Virus record (IMG/VR): IMGVR_UViG_3300047284_000266
Span: 1 to 37,754 of that record
DNA length: 37,754 nt
Direction: 5' to 3' (one strand)
Source: a virus
Part shown: piece after piece, positions 31,532-37,754 of the stretch
How positions within the stretch are numbered: position 1 is the stretch's first letter
Layout of the letters: every line of letters begins with the position of its first letter
The notes under the pieces: model-generated
The model's database searches: none
What the model was told of the DNA's origin: nothing
What the model saw: the letters and a program-made list of their open reading frames with translations, nothing else
Program-made: the position numbers and the translations under genes

Positions 31532-31694
31532 AGACAATGATAAATGGAATAGAGGATTAGATCTTTTCATTGAGAGTGTACATAAACCAGATAACGAACT
31601 AAGGCAATGTGCCCACAATCAAAAGTGTTATCATGAGTTAATGTATATTAGAGCAGCGATGCTGGATTACCTACAAACATTAAGAAAACATTAA
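31524..31694 (+). CDS. Hypothetical protein, 56 aa, GTG start
   Basis: The GTG at 31524 has GGAGG five bases upstream and overlaps the stop of the 106-aa gene. The in-frame ATG at 31509 lacks that spacing. The peptide is helical with Cys and His (LRQCAHNQKCYHELMYIRAA), possibly a small metal site, unproven. No family recognised. Confidence 0.6.
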   Translation: MTEDNDKWNRGLDLFIESVHKPDNELRQCAHNQKCYHELMYIRAAMLDYLQTLRKH

Positions 31695-31727
31695 TTTGGT
31701 ATCACATTTTACAAAAGATTTTGAATA

Positions 31728-31735
31728 TATAAATT
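31728..31735 (+). promoter_or_regulatory. Late-promoter-like TATAAATT before the riboswitch
   Basis: Seven of eight match to TATAAATA on the plus strand. With T4 spacing, transcription would begin about at 31741, inside the 5' strand of the first aptamer. It might equally serve as a -10 element; no good -35 is visible. Confidence 0.45.
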
Positions 31736-31736
31736 A

Positions 31737-31776
31737 CGTTCATCTCTATGAGACGGAAGTAAGCCGACGCGGAACG
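31737..31776 (+). promoter_or_regulatory. Glutamine-riboswitch-like aptamer, copy 1
   Basis: CGTTC (31737-31741) pairs with GAACG (31772-31776). Inside is a TCTC/GAGA stem with loop TAT, then CGGAAGTAAG and GCCGAC. The CGTTCA ... GGAAGTA ... GGAACG order is the signature of the glutamine-binding glnA RNA family of cyanobacteria and of the related Downstream-peptide RNA. Copy 2 follows three bases later. Confidence 0.8.
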
Positions 31777-31779
31777 GAT

Positions 31780-31820
31780 CGTTCATCCCAATGGGACGCA
31801 AACGCCGACTGAAGGAACGC
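31780..31820 (+). promoter_or_regulatory. Glutamine-riboswitch-like aptamer, copy 2
   Basis: CGTTC (31780-31784) pairs with GAACG (31815-31819), with an inner TCCC/GGGA stem and loop AAT, then GACGCAAA, GCCGAC and GAAGGAACGC. It shares CGTTCATC, GGAACG, GCCGAC and overall 40-nt size with copy 1. The AAGGAG of the next gene is about 20 nt downstream, so the pair could control translation or transcription of the 52-aa gene. Confidence 0.82.
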
Positions 31821-31851
31821 TCTTTAACTTAAAAAACTAAGGAGAATCCCT

Positions 31852-32010
31852 ATGTCAATCGCAACCTATCGTGGGTGCAAGTACAATACTGACACCCCAA
31901 AAGAAGAATATCAGAAGTGGTATTCCCAAACACATGCACCAGCACATCCTAATAATGTTTATCGTGGTACTGCATATCGTCCTTGCAACAACTCGGAGGT
32001 ATCAAAGTGA
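31852..32010 (+). CDS. DUF4278-like small protein under the riboswitch pair, 52 aa
   Basis: Begins MSIATYRGCKYNTD and later has VYRGTAYRP, the two YRG boxes typical of the cyanobacterial DUF4278 family as I remember it. ATG 31852 follows AAGGAG. In marine picocyanobacteria, Downstream-peptide RNAs precede short genes such as this, so expression is probably tied to glutamine, that is, nitrogen state. The molecular role is unknown. The end overlaps the next start (GTGA) and has GGAGG for that gene. Confidence 0.8.
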   Translation: MSIATYRGCKYNTDTPKEEYQKWYSQTHAPAHPNNVYRGTAYRPCNNSEVSK

Positions 32011-32093
32011 ACTGGTTAAATGTTATCCGCAAACAAATTATCAAACAAAGAAAACTCCAAGAAGCACAATACTACATTGCTACACTTGGATAA
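32007..32093 (+). CDS. Basic micropeptide, 28 aa, GTG start
   Basis: The GTG at 32007 overlaps the TGA of the 52-aa gene, with GGAGG nine bases upstream. The peptide is one amphipathic basic helix (WLNVIRKQIIKQRKLQEAQY). The strong ribosome binding site and coupling support translation. Followed directly by a terminator. No family recognised. Confidence 0.6.
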   Translation: MNWLNVIRKQIIKQRKLQEAQYYIATLG

Positions 32094-32096
32094 AAC

Positions 32097-32123
32097 AAAG
32101 GGGGCATTACGCCCCCATTTTTT
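32097..32123. terminator. Convergent terminator between the plus island and regA
   Basis: GGGGGC, loop ATTAC, GCCCCC, then A and six T on the plus strand; the minus-strand side also ends in T-rich sequence. It can serve both the plus-strand island and the regA end. Confidence 0.88.
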
Positions 32124-32541
32124 ATGCTTCAGTTTTTTTCTTACCAATGTTATACTTGGATTCCAGAGTCCATTCTGCTTTATCCTTATACGCAATCACT
32201 TTAATCTGATTGAGGGGAGCAGCATCTTCAATCTGATCTGGTTTGACAAGAGTAATCAATCCCCAGTCAGAGAGAAGTTGCACAATACGATTGCGACGTT
32301 GAAAATCGTTCAGGGAAAAGTTTGTATCCTTACGATCAAGTGCAAACAGTTCCTTAAAATGAACAATATAATACTTACCTTTCTTATGAAGAATATGGCA
32401 AGACTGGTACAGTTTCTTCTCCTTTCGTGAAGCAACTCCGATACGAGTCAGTGTCTCACGAACTTTGAGAAAATCATCTGGTTCCTTTAGAAGGACTTCA
32501 ACCATGTCCTCTTCAGACCATTTCACTTCAATTTCACTCAT
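32122..32541 (-). CDS. regA: RegA translational repressor
   Basis: T4 RegA binds ribosome binding sites of early phage mRNAs and blocks translation. The family is clear from WSEEDMVEVLLKEPDDFLKVRETLTRIGVASRKEK, the block LYQSCHILHKKGKYYIVHFKELFALD, and LLSDWGLITLV (given here in parts of 20 or fewer: VRETLTRIGVASRK, YQSCHILHKKGKYYIVHFKE). Length 139 aa is slightly longer than T4 RegA (122). ATG overlaps the gp62 stop. Gene order 45-44-62-regA matches T4, with insertions between 44 and 62. Confidence 0.95.
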   Translation of the reverse strand: MSEIEVKWSEEDMVEVLLKEPDDFLKVRETLTRIGVASRKEKKLYQSCHILHKKGKYYIVHFKELFALDRKDTNFSLNDFQRRNRIVQLLSDWGLITLVKPDQIEDAAPLNQIKVIAYKDKAEWTLESKYNIGKKKTEA

Positions 32542-32924
32542 TTTTTTCCTCCAACATTAAGCTTAGACTCTATAAATTTTAGTTGTTCTTTGGTTAATAA
32601 CCCAAGAGCAGTCTTAGCTTTTTCATTACTATAACCATAGTATCGCTTAACCAACTCAAGGTCTTTGAGGGAATCCTTCTTTAACCAAGGCGAGAAACGC
32701 TTTCTCTTCCTCAGACTATTTATATAGAAATCGTATTGCATCTTACTGTCCAAATGAGATGCAATGTTCATCTCGTTGGCATACAATACTGTATCCATGA
32801 ACCCAGATAGGCAACGATTAATAATATATGGAGGATATTGTTTTACTGCTTCTTCATCCGAATCCATCAGATTGGTTTTATCAAAGTTGATGGAGTTTAG
32901 ATAATGCTTCAGTTCATACTTCAT
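32538..32924 (-). CDS. gp62: Clamp-loader small subunit (T4 gp62)
   Basis: Joins gp44 to load the gp45 clamp. Begins MKYELKHYLNSINFDKTNLM, with PPYIINRCLSGFMDTVLYAN, DSKMQYDFYINSLRKRKRFS and WLKKDSLKDLELVKRYYGYS, all as in gp62. I take ATG 32924, which overlaps the Dam stop by 11 nt, over the longer frame to 32978 that intrudes on dam. 128 aa, close to the cyanophage form and shorter than T4's 187. Confidence 0.92.
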   Translation of the reverse strand: MKYELKHYLNSINFDKTNLMDSDEEAVKQYPPYIINRCLSGFMDTVLYANEMNIASHLDSKMQYDFYINSLRKRKRFSPWLKKDSLKDLELVKRYYGYSNEKAKTALGLLTKEQLKFIESKLNVGGKK

Positions 32925-33735
32925 AATTAAATAGCAGCAGTTCAGCACGGTCTTTTTGATCATCCATGTAATCCCCAACAGATCGCATGGTATAAGTCAG
33001 TTCATAAGTAGATGCACCCCAATCCTCAAATCGACTCTTAACAAACAGAGAAGAATTATAACTGATCAGGGACTTGCATGGAGTAAAGTTCATGCGCTTT
33101 GCAAAGAGTTCATGATCAAACTTCTTGTGCATCTCTCCCTTCTTCCCATAGAGATTATCCTTAATATCATAAGGAGGATCCAGATAGATAAAGGTCTCTG
33201 GAGTTCCGTCTAGCATATGCTCATAGGAAAGATTTGTGATCTTCCAGTTTTTAATTAGTTCTCCGTACAAAGGTAGATTTTCAATGCCCTTCACTGAGAA
33301 ATTAGAGACTGATGCCTGCCTTGAAAAGGATGAGGATTCTGTGAGACCAGAAAAAGAGCACTTGTTAACAACATAAAAGCTAGCGGCACGATGAAGACTA
33401 TCTTGTTTTTCATCATTGATAATTTCTTTACATGTGTTAAACAGTTCTCTTGCTTTATCTTCAGTATCATGTCCCGACTTTAGTTCTATAAGAACATTCC
33501 TAAGTGCATCACCTTCGCCCTGAAGTTGCACCCAGAAGTTATAGAGTGGTTCGTACAGATCATTCACCCAAACAGAAGCATCTGGAAACTGTTTAGTGAA
33601 TTCAATTGCTACAGAACCACCACCAATAAAGGGTTCCCGATAGTCTTCAATTTCCTTCGGGAACTTAGGCAAAAGGAATTTCGTTGCTCGACTCTTCCCC
33701 CCTGGGTAGCGAAGTGGTGTCTTCAGACTTTTCAT
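32914..33735 (-). CDS. dam: DNA adenine-N6 methyltransferase (Dam, D12 class)
   Basis: Uses S-adenosylmethionine to methylate adenine in DNA, probably GATC, though specificity cannot be read here. Motif I is REPFIGGGSVAIEF and the N-terminal anchor TPLRYPGGKSR is typical of the D12 family. Catalytic motif IV is YLDPPYD (186-190). The C-terminal part has SLISYNSSLFVK. 273 aa from ATG 33735; a TTG six codons earlier is rejected. It may protect phage DNA from host nucleases or mark replication. Lying between gp44 and gp62 is a cyanophage-type insertion in the replication cluster. Confidence 0.93.
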   Translation of the reverse strand: MKSLKTPLRYPGGKSRATKFLLPKFPKEIEDYREPFIGGGSVAIEFTKQFPDASVWVNDLYEPLYNFWVQLQGEGDALRNVLIELKSGHDTEDKARELFNTCKEIINDEKQDSLHRAASFYVVNKCSFSGLTESSSFSRQASVSNFSVKGIENLPLYGELIKNWKITNLSYEHMLDGTPETFIYLDPPYDIKDNLYGKKGEMHKKFDHELFAKRMNFTPCKSLISYNSSLFVKSRFEDWGASTYELTYTMRSVGDYMDDQKDRAELLLFNYEV

Positions 33736-33877
33736 GATGATCAGAAATAGCAAGTGTATAAAGTAGAGATTTAATTTCTCTAAGTTCAGTCATAACTTTA
33801 TCGATTTCTTCATGAATATCTTGATGATGAAATCTTAGAGGACCCTGAATTAGTTTATTGAAGGTTTTCTTTTTCAT
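33665..33877 (-). CDS. Hypothetical protein, 70 aa
   Basis: ATG 33877 overlaps the end of the oxygenase gene by 23 nt; its own end overlaps dam by 71 nt in another frame. Helical core (DIHEEIDKVMTELREIKSLL) and a Ser/Glu-rich tail ending NEIPFA. No family recognised. The overlap on both sides suggests translational coupling. Confidence 0.6.
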   Translation of the reverse strand: MKKKTFNKLIQGPLRFHHQDIHEEIDKVMTELREIKSLLYTLAISDHHEKSEDTTSLPRGEESSNEIPFA

Positions 33878-34499
33878 AACGATTTAGAGTAATGTGTGCC
33901 ATTGGGAATCCATATATCCCAGAGTTCACTTTACCTGTCGGTAATGCATTAAAACTCATAGTATATCTAGGAAAGTTTTCCGTATGGGGTTTAGAACAGT
34001 GTGGAAGCCAGCTAGGAAATAATATTAAATTTCCAGGACCAGGATGTACTTCCCTTTCAATCTCCCTATTTCTTTTCCACATTACCTCATTTTGGTCTAC
34101 ACCTTTAGAATAAGTAGGATCAAAAAATACTGTTGGAGATCCATCAGTTATATAATACACTGCACTTATGTAAGATAAGTTGTGAGTATGTGTATGATGT
34201 GCTGCATTATCTCCAACTGCAGATTTATTTGCCCAACAAACAGCAATGTCTAGGGAATCGCAATCCAACTCATAGTAGTTTTTATATTCATCCAAGCATC
34301 CTTTAAACCATGAGATTAGAAAGTTAAATTCTGGATTTAAATGTAAGGTTCCGCTAGTTGTTTGAATTTTCATCTCATCCCAGTTCCCATATCTTTGGGT
34401 TGGTTTTTGGTTTTCTATTAGTGCAATAACCTCATTAGTTCTGGGATTTGGATTCTCGAACTTATGAAGATATACTGGGAAAAGACCTAATGTTTTCAT
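33855..34499 (-). CDS. 2OG-Fe(II) oxygenase family protein, 214 aa
   Basis: Matches the pattern of the putative 2OG-Fe(II) oxygenase family often seen in marine phages. Jelly-roll strands with HHTHTHNLSYISAVYYI (His104 or His106), then FFDPT, then PGPGNLILFPSWLPHCSKPH (His167) and RYTMSFN (Arg178), giving the His...His...Arg order of iron and 2OG binding. Unlike the enzyme at 24890-25471 it lacks a plain HxD. Substrate unknown. ATG 34499 overlaps the previous stop by 4 nt. Confidence 0.82.
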   Translation of the reverse strand: MKTLGLFPVYLHKFENPNPRTNEVIALIENQKPTQRYGNWDEMKIQTTSGTLHLNPEFNFLISWFKGCLDEYKNYYELDCDSLDIAVCWANKSAVGDNAAHHTHTHNLSYISAVYYITDGSPTVFFDPTYSKGVDQNEVMWKRNREIEREVHPGPGNLILFPSWLPHCSKPHTENFPRYTMSFNALPTGKVNSGIYGFPMAHITLNRYEKENLQ

Positions 34500-34783
34500 A
34501 CAATAATTTTACTATCAGGTACAATAACTCTACTAAACATTTTTGTATAGTGATCAATAACTTCAGATTTTACATCACTGATAAAGATAATAAACTTTTT
34601 CTCAACAGTAATTTTATCTACGTCATCACTTAAGATGGGAGACCAAGGAGCAAAACCAAGCTGATTATTACCAGCAGGAACTGCAACAATTGGATCCTTA
34701 ATAGAAATTGTATCAGAAGTGTCTTCTACAATAGAGGCGACCACATCTTCTCCAGTAGTCATACGAATTAGTTTTACAGTCAT
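34496..34783 (-). CDS. Small beta-barrel-like phage protein, 95 aa, paralogue of 29297-29713
   Basis: Begins MTVKLIRMTTGEDVVASIVE; next come FAPWSPILSDD and KFIIFISDVKSEVIDHYTKM. The order GED...PW.P...strand...helix matches the protein at 29297-29713, without its acidic tail. It sits directly after gp44 (4-nt overlap), so is probably made with the clamp loader. Possible RNA- or protein-binding adaptor; function not known. Confidence 0.75.
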   Translation of the reverse strand: MTVKLIRMTTGEDVVASIVEDTSDTISIKDPIVAVPAGNNQLGFAPWSPILSDDVDKITVEKKFIIFISDVKSEVIDHYTKMFSRVIVPDSKIIV

Positions 34784-35724
34784 ACAAATTTACATTCACA
34801 CATGATTTCAGTTAAAGCGGCAAGAAGATTAACTTCTTGGTCTGCTACAAATGCACTTTGATATTGATACTTGGCAATAATCAGCACTGCAGCAGGAATG
34901 GTTTGAGGTGTCAGACAGTCATAACAAGCATCATAGACACGTCTCAGAATTAGGTTTGGATCGTTATCCAAATTAGATACAACCCATTTACGGACTTCAG
35001 TATAATTCTTATCAGAAAGATGTTTAACCAAATCATTCAGTCGAACATCAGCAATCTGAGCAAGAATCCCAGTATCAATTTTACCCCCAGAAGAATACCT
35101 CTGCAACTCATTAAGAGTACGACGCCAATCGGGGAAGTGCTTATTGATTACCTCTGCAACAACCTTCGCATCATATTCGATACCCTCATCCGCAAGTACA
35201 GACCTGACACGGTTGAAGAACTCTGCTGCGATTGCAGGTTTCTCCTTTCCTGGGATTGTGAAGTCAATGCAGGAGCATCGGGAATGGAGAGGTTCAATGA
35301 TCTTGTTCTTGAAGTTTGCTGTGAAGATGAATCTACAGTTGCTATAGAACGCCTCAATATTAGCCCGTAGGAGGAGTTGAACGTCGTTGGTTGTGTTATC
35401 TGCCTCATCGATGATGATAACTTTGTGTTTACCAGTTGCTTGAAGTGATAGGGTCGAAGCAAAGTTCTTTGCTTGGTTCCGTACCGTGTCCAGAAATCGT
35501 CCTTCGTCAGATCCATTGATGACATAATAATCTACTCCTAGTTCTTCGCATATTGCTTTCGCTACAGTTGTTTTACCGATTCCAGGAGGACCAGAGAGAA
35601 GAAGATTAGGAATCTCCCCCTTCTCAATGAACTCCCTAAATGTCTGCTTGATGTTCAGTGGAAGAATGCAATCGTCGATCTTACGAGGACGATATTTCTC
35701 AACCCAAAGAAAATGTTCTTTCAT
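34780..35724 (-). CDS. gp44: Clamp-loader large subunit (T4 gp44, AAA+)
   Basis: ATPase that opens and loads the gp45 clamp. Begins FLWVEKYRPRKIDDCILP, then Walker A GPPGIGKT (45-52), Walker B IIIDEAD (103-109), sensor FTAN (134-137) and arginine finger SRC (148-150). 314 aa, as in T4 (319). ATG 35724 with GGAGG upstream. It forms a unit with gp45 before it and gp62 after. Confidence 0.97.
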   Translation of the reverse strand: MKEHFLWVEKYRPRKIDDCILPLNIKQTFREFIEKGEIPNLLLSGPPGIGKTTVAKAICEELGVDYYVINGSDEGRFLDTVRNQAKNFASTLSLQATGKHKVIIIDEADNTTNDVQLLLRANIEAFYSNCRFIFTANFKNKIIEPLHSRCSCIDFTIPGKEKPAIAAEFFNRVRSVLADEGIEYDAKVVAEVINKHFPDWRRTLNELQRYSSGGKIDTGILAQIADVRLNDLVKHLSDKNYTEVRKWVVSNLDNDPNLILRRVYDACYDCLTPQTIPAAVLIIAKYQYQSAFVADQEVNLLAALTEIMCECKFV

Positions 35725-35746
35725 AATAAATCCTCCACTTCAGTAA

Positions 35747-36424
35747 TCACTTAGACAGGTTGGGTTCAAGAGCAATCCAGTATTTAAGATTGCAACTAGT
35801 AGACTTAAACAGAGCTACTTTCCCCATGTGGATTGAGACTTGATAAGTATGATTCGGCATCAGTTTCAGATTCTCCATCTTGAAACAATAGCAGAATTCA
35901 TTATCAGAATCCCCAAGTTCGACCGAATATACGTTAGAAGTGTCATTCTTCTTGTCGGTCACGCACATATACATCTTACCTTCAGATCCATAAAGGCAAA
36001 GATCTTGCACACCATAAGTGCTAGAGGCACGTTGAAGACGCGAAAGATTCTCCCAAGACAGAGTGAAACTTACATCTTCAGAAGGCAGTTCCAACTCCTT
36101 TTCTGGAGCACTAGTGATCAAATCTGGATCTGAGTAATAAATCTTACTCCTAGATTTGGTCGTGCTATCTTTGATTACCAAACAGTTTGAGTTTGTGAAA
36201 TCAAGTTCAGGACTCTGACACAGACTCAGAGCACCAATAAAAACTGACAGATCGTAGATAGGAACTTCACATGGGAAAGTTTCTTCTACTTCGTACCGAC
36301 CCATGATTGTTTTGTTCACTGATACTGTGGACAGAACATTACCAGGTTGAATGTTGATTGACTTGTTGATGGAAAGAAAATTCTTCAGCGCATCAATCGT
36401 AGTGGTACTAATCGAAATACTCAT
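35747..36424 (-). CDS. gp45: Sliding clamp (T4 gp45)
   Basis: Trimeric processivity ring for gp43, also needed for T4-type late transcription, which fits the late boxes found here. Begins MSISISTTTIDALKNFLSIN; other gp45-like parts are LSTVSVNKTIMGRYEVEETF, YDLSVFIGALSLCQSPEL and VSFTLSWENLSRLQRASSTY. 225 aa, as in T4 (228). A GTG at 36430 overlapping the previous stop (GTGA) with AGGAG five bases before it is a real alternative start; ATG 36424 is the conventional choice. Confidence 0.95.
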   Translation of the reverse strand: MSISISTTTIDALKNFLSINKSINIQPGNVLSTVSVNKTIMGRYEVEETFPCEVPIYDLSVFIGALSLCQSPELDFTNSNCLVIKDSTTKSRSKIYYSDPDLITSAPEKELELPSEDVSFTLSWENLSRLQRASSTYGVQDLCLYGSEGKMYMCVTDKKNDTSNVYSVELGDSDNEFCYCFKMENLKLMPNHTYQVSIHMGKVALFKSTSCNLKYWIALEPNLSK

Positions 36425-36426
36425 AT

Positions 36427-36735
36427 TCACTTAAACTCCTGAAGACCATTTTGAGTGCGGGAATAATGCCCGTCAAAGTTAAGAAGAAGCATAGCATAGT
36501 GAATCACTTTCAGCAAATCCCGCTTGTTGCGACCTTCTTTATCACCATAGCGAGAACCATACTTAAGAATGTTTGCTTGACAAAAAGCACCTGCAAGTTT
36601 CTTAGCTGCCATTAGATCAATAGTCTGAATGTCAGCATAACCATCCTCATCACCACAGTAATGACCGTGATAAGTACTCACCACATATTCCTCAATATCT
36701 TTGAGGATTTTATCTTCATTGTACTTCCATTGCAT
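36427..36735 (-). CDS. Hypothetical protein, DUF3310-like, 102 aa
   Basis: The block KYGSRYGDKEGRNKRDLLKV followed by IHYAMLLLNF resembles the DUF3310 nucleotide-kinase-like family of phages. The upstream half has HGHYCGDEDGYADIQTID and GAFCQANIL. ATG 36735 with GGAG upstream. It is the first gene of the gp45-gp44 unit, about 40 nt after the promoter at 36781-36809. Function unknown; the link with the clamp genes is positional. Confidence 0.7.
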   Translation of the reverse strand: MQWKYNEDKILKDIEEYVVSTYHGHYCGDEDGYADIQTIDLMAAKKLAGAFCQANILKYGSRYGDKEGRNKRDLLKVIHYAMLLLNFDGHYSRTQNGLQEFK

Positions 36736-36750
36736 AATTAATTTCTCCAG

Positions 36751-36779
36751 AAAAAGAAGAAGGGAGGTTTCCCTCCCTT
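36751..36779 (-). terminator. Rho-independent terminator of cobS
   Basis: Minus strand AAGGGAGG, GAAA tetraloop, CCTCCCTT, then a T-rich tract. A new transcript from the promoter at 36781-36809 would start inside the first arm and so escape this hairpin. Confidence 0.86.
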
Positions 36780-36780
36780 G

Positions 36781-36809
36781 ATTGTATCAGAAAGGTGCTT
36801 GTTCGTCAA
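36781..36809 (-). promoter_or_regulatory. Sigma70-type promoter (TTGACG-17-TACAAT)
   Basis: -35 TTGACG (36804-36809), 17-nt spacer, -10 TACAAT (36781-36786). The promoter lies in the last codons of cobS and drives DUF3310-gp45-gp44 and beyond. Confidence 0.75.
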
Positions 36810-37754
36810 CAGTTTCAACCTTGTCATCCACCTTGGAATAGAGTTCCAAGAAAGATTGCTTGGTATCAGCATCAAAACGGTTGACACACACTTCGATTGC
36901 CTTATCACGTTTGCCGAAGATAGCAAATGCCTTGGCGATGTGAACCAGACGACGGGTGCTGATCACTTCATCCACACCACCATCATAGAAGGTCTTGCGG
37001 ATCACTTGTGCCCATCGGACGAGTTTCTCTGCAAAGTCATCATCAGTATTACCCATGACGTTAGAGAGAATCTTGATCTCCGTCTTTTCGGTGGGGTATT
37101 CTTGCTCAAATGTGATGGGGAATCGTTCGAGGAAAGCTTCATTGAGGACGTTAGTTCCGATGAATCGTCCATCGTCAGAACCTTTACCCTTAGTGTTAGC
37201 AGTAGCAACCACAGTGAAACCAGCAGCAGGACGGACATAACGACCAATCTTCTTCAGGAACACACCATTACCTTCCAGAACGGACTGCAGACAGAGAATC
37301 TTGTTAGAAGCAAGATCGATCTCATCAAGCAACAGAACAGCACCCCTTTCAAGTGCTTCGATTACAGGACCATTGTGCCACACAGTAGAACCATCCACCA
37401 GACGGAAACCACCAATCAGGTCATCCTCGTCGGTCTCAATGGTGATGTTGACACGAATCAGTTCACGCTTCAGTTGAGCACATGCCTGTTCAACAGAATG
37501 AGTCTTACCATTACCAGACAGACCAGTGATAAAAACAGGATAGAACTCTTTAGATTGAAGAACTTTCTTCAGATCTGCAAAGTTCCCGAACGGGACAAAA
37601 TTGCCATCCTTAGTAGGAACATAGGATTGAAGTTCCCGATCGGGATCAACTGCAGGAGCAGCAAAAGATTCTTCCAGTTTCTCCACTTCCAAGGTCCACA
37701 CTCCACGTCCAGTTTTATAGTTGAGCAGTTTCTTAGTAAGAGTTTGGTAGCTCA
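36787..37754 (-). CDS. cobS: CobS-like AAA+ ATPase, start cut by the window edge
   Basis: AAA+ protein close to CobS, the ATPase part of the aerobic cobaltochelatase. Its phage role is unproven, since phages lack CobN and CobT. Walker A GLSGNGKT, then TIETDEDDLIGGFRLVDGST, Walker B AVLLLDEIDLAS, and TVVATANTKGKG with FIGTNVLNEAFLERFPITFE; this is the MoxR/CobS-type layout. The GTG at 37701 gives 304 aa, but the frame stays open to the edge. Its outermost codons read AGC TAC CAA preceded by TG, so an ATG would lie exactly one base beyond the window (about 322 aa). Confidence 0.93.
   Translation of the reverse strand, partial: SYQTLTKKLLNYKTGRGVWTLEVEKLEESFAAPAVDPDRELQSYVPTKDGNFVPFGNFADLKKVLQSKEFYPVFITGLSGNGKTHSVEQACAQLKRELIRVNITIETDEDDLIGGFRLVDGSTVWHNGPVIEALERGAVLLLDEIDLASNKILCLQSVLEGNGVFLKKIGRYVRPAAGFTVVATANTKGKGSDDGRFIGTNVLNEAFLERFPITFEQEYPTEKTEIKILSNVMGNTDDDFAEKLVRWAQVIRKTFYDGGVDEVISTRRLVHIAKAFAIFGKRDKAIEVCVNRFDADTKQSFLELYSKVDDKVETVDEQAPF

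Noticed and set aside
32020-32430. 136-codon plus-strand frame
   Set aside because: It crosses the convergent terminator and lies mainly opposite regA.

Overview
This window is almost certainly a piece of the genome of a T4-like cyanomyovirus that infects marine Synechococcus or Prochlorococcus. The replication genes are recognisable orthologues of T4 genes 41, 43, 44, 45, 61, 62, uvsX and regA. They sit among the usual cyanophage additions: psbA (photosystem II D1), a high-light-inducible protein (hli), cobS, mazG, nrdA/nrdB, hsp20 and 2OG-Fe(II) oxygenases. Genes are packed tightly, with ATGA or TGATG overlaps. Nearly all lie on the minus strand; the exception is a small plus-strand island at about 30.5-32.1 kb.

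Layout in window coordinates, noting that minus-strand transcription runs from high to low. 36.8-37.75 kb: cobS, running off the right edge. 32.1-36.7 kb: sliding clamp gp45, clamp loader gp44/gp62, RegA, a Dam methylase, a 2OG-Fe(II) oxygenase and small proteins. 30.5-32.1 kb: plus-strand island of very small genes, with two adjacent copies of a glutamine-riboswitch-like RNA before a DUF4278-like peptide. 23.0-30.4 kb: hsp20, small conserved proteins, DNA polymerase gp43, UvsX, a second 2OG-Fe(II) oxygenase, helicase gp41 and MazG. 15.5-22.9 kb: late or virion-type genes, namely a 593-residue unknown, a nucleotidyltransferase with a T4 capsid-targeting-like leader, two large charged low-complexity proteins, two tiny proteins and an Ig-like protein. 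8.5-15.5 kb: three unknowns, primase gp61, nrdA, nrdB and a lysozyme/C39-peptidase fusion. 4.5-8.4 kb: very small proteins, seven tRNA or tRNA-like genes and two structured gene-free gaps. 0-4.5 kb: hli, psbA, then a large glycine-rich fibre-like protein.

The genes fit a lytic programme in a photosynthetic host. D1 and Hli keep light harvesting going, NrdA/NrdB and MazG feed or clean the nucleotide pool, the gp41-gp62 set replicates and recombines DNA, and RegA represses translation of early messages. The tRNA genes supply codons, and the late genes build or fill the particle.

Regulatory signals are unusually readable. Seven sigma70-type promoters have spacers of exactly 17 nt. Separate TAAATA boxes, either TATAAATA-like as in T4 late promoters or the octamer ACTAAATA, lie 20-45 nt before many genes. 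Several terminators are nested with promoters, stop codons or a ribosome binding site. The most interesting points are the riboswitch pair, the terminator hairpin that encloses both a late-promoter-like box and the ribosome binding site of the 593-residue gene, the capsid-targeting-like leaders, the anomalous tRNAs and the structured gaps in the tRNA cluster. All calls come from reading the sequence by eye; no database search was run.
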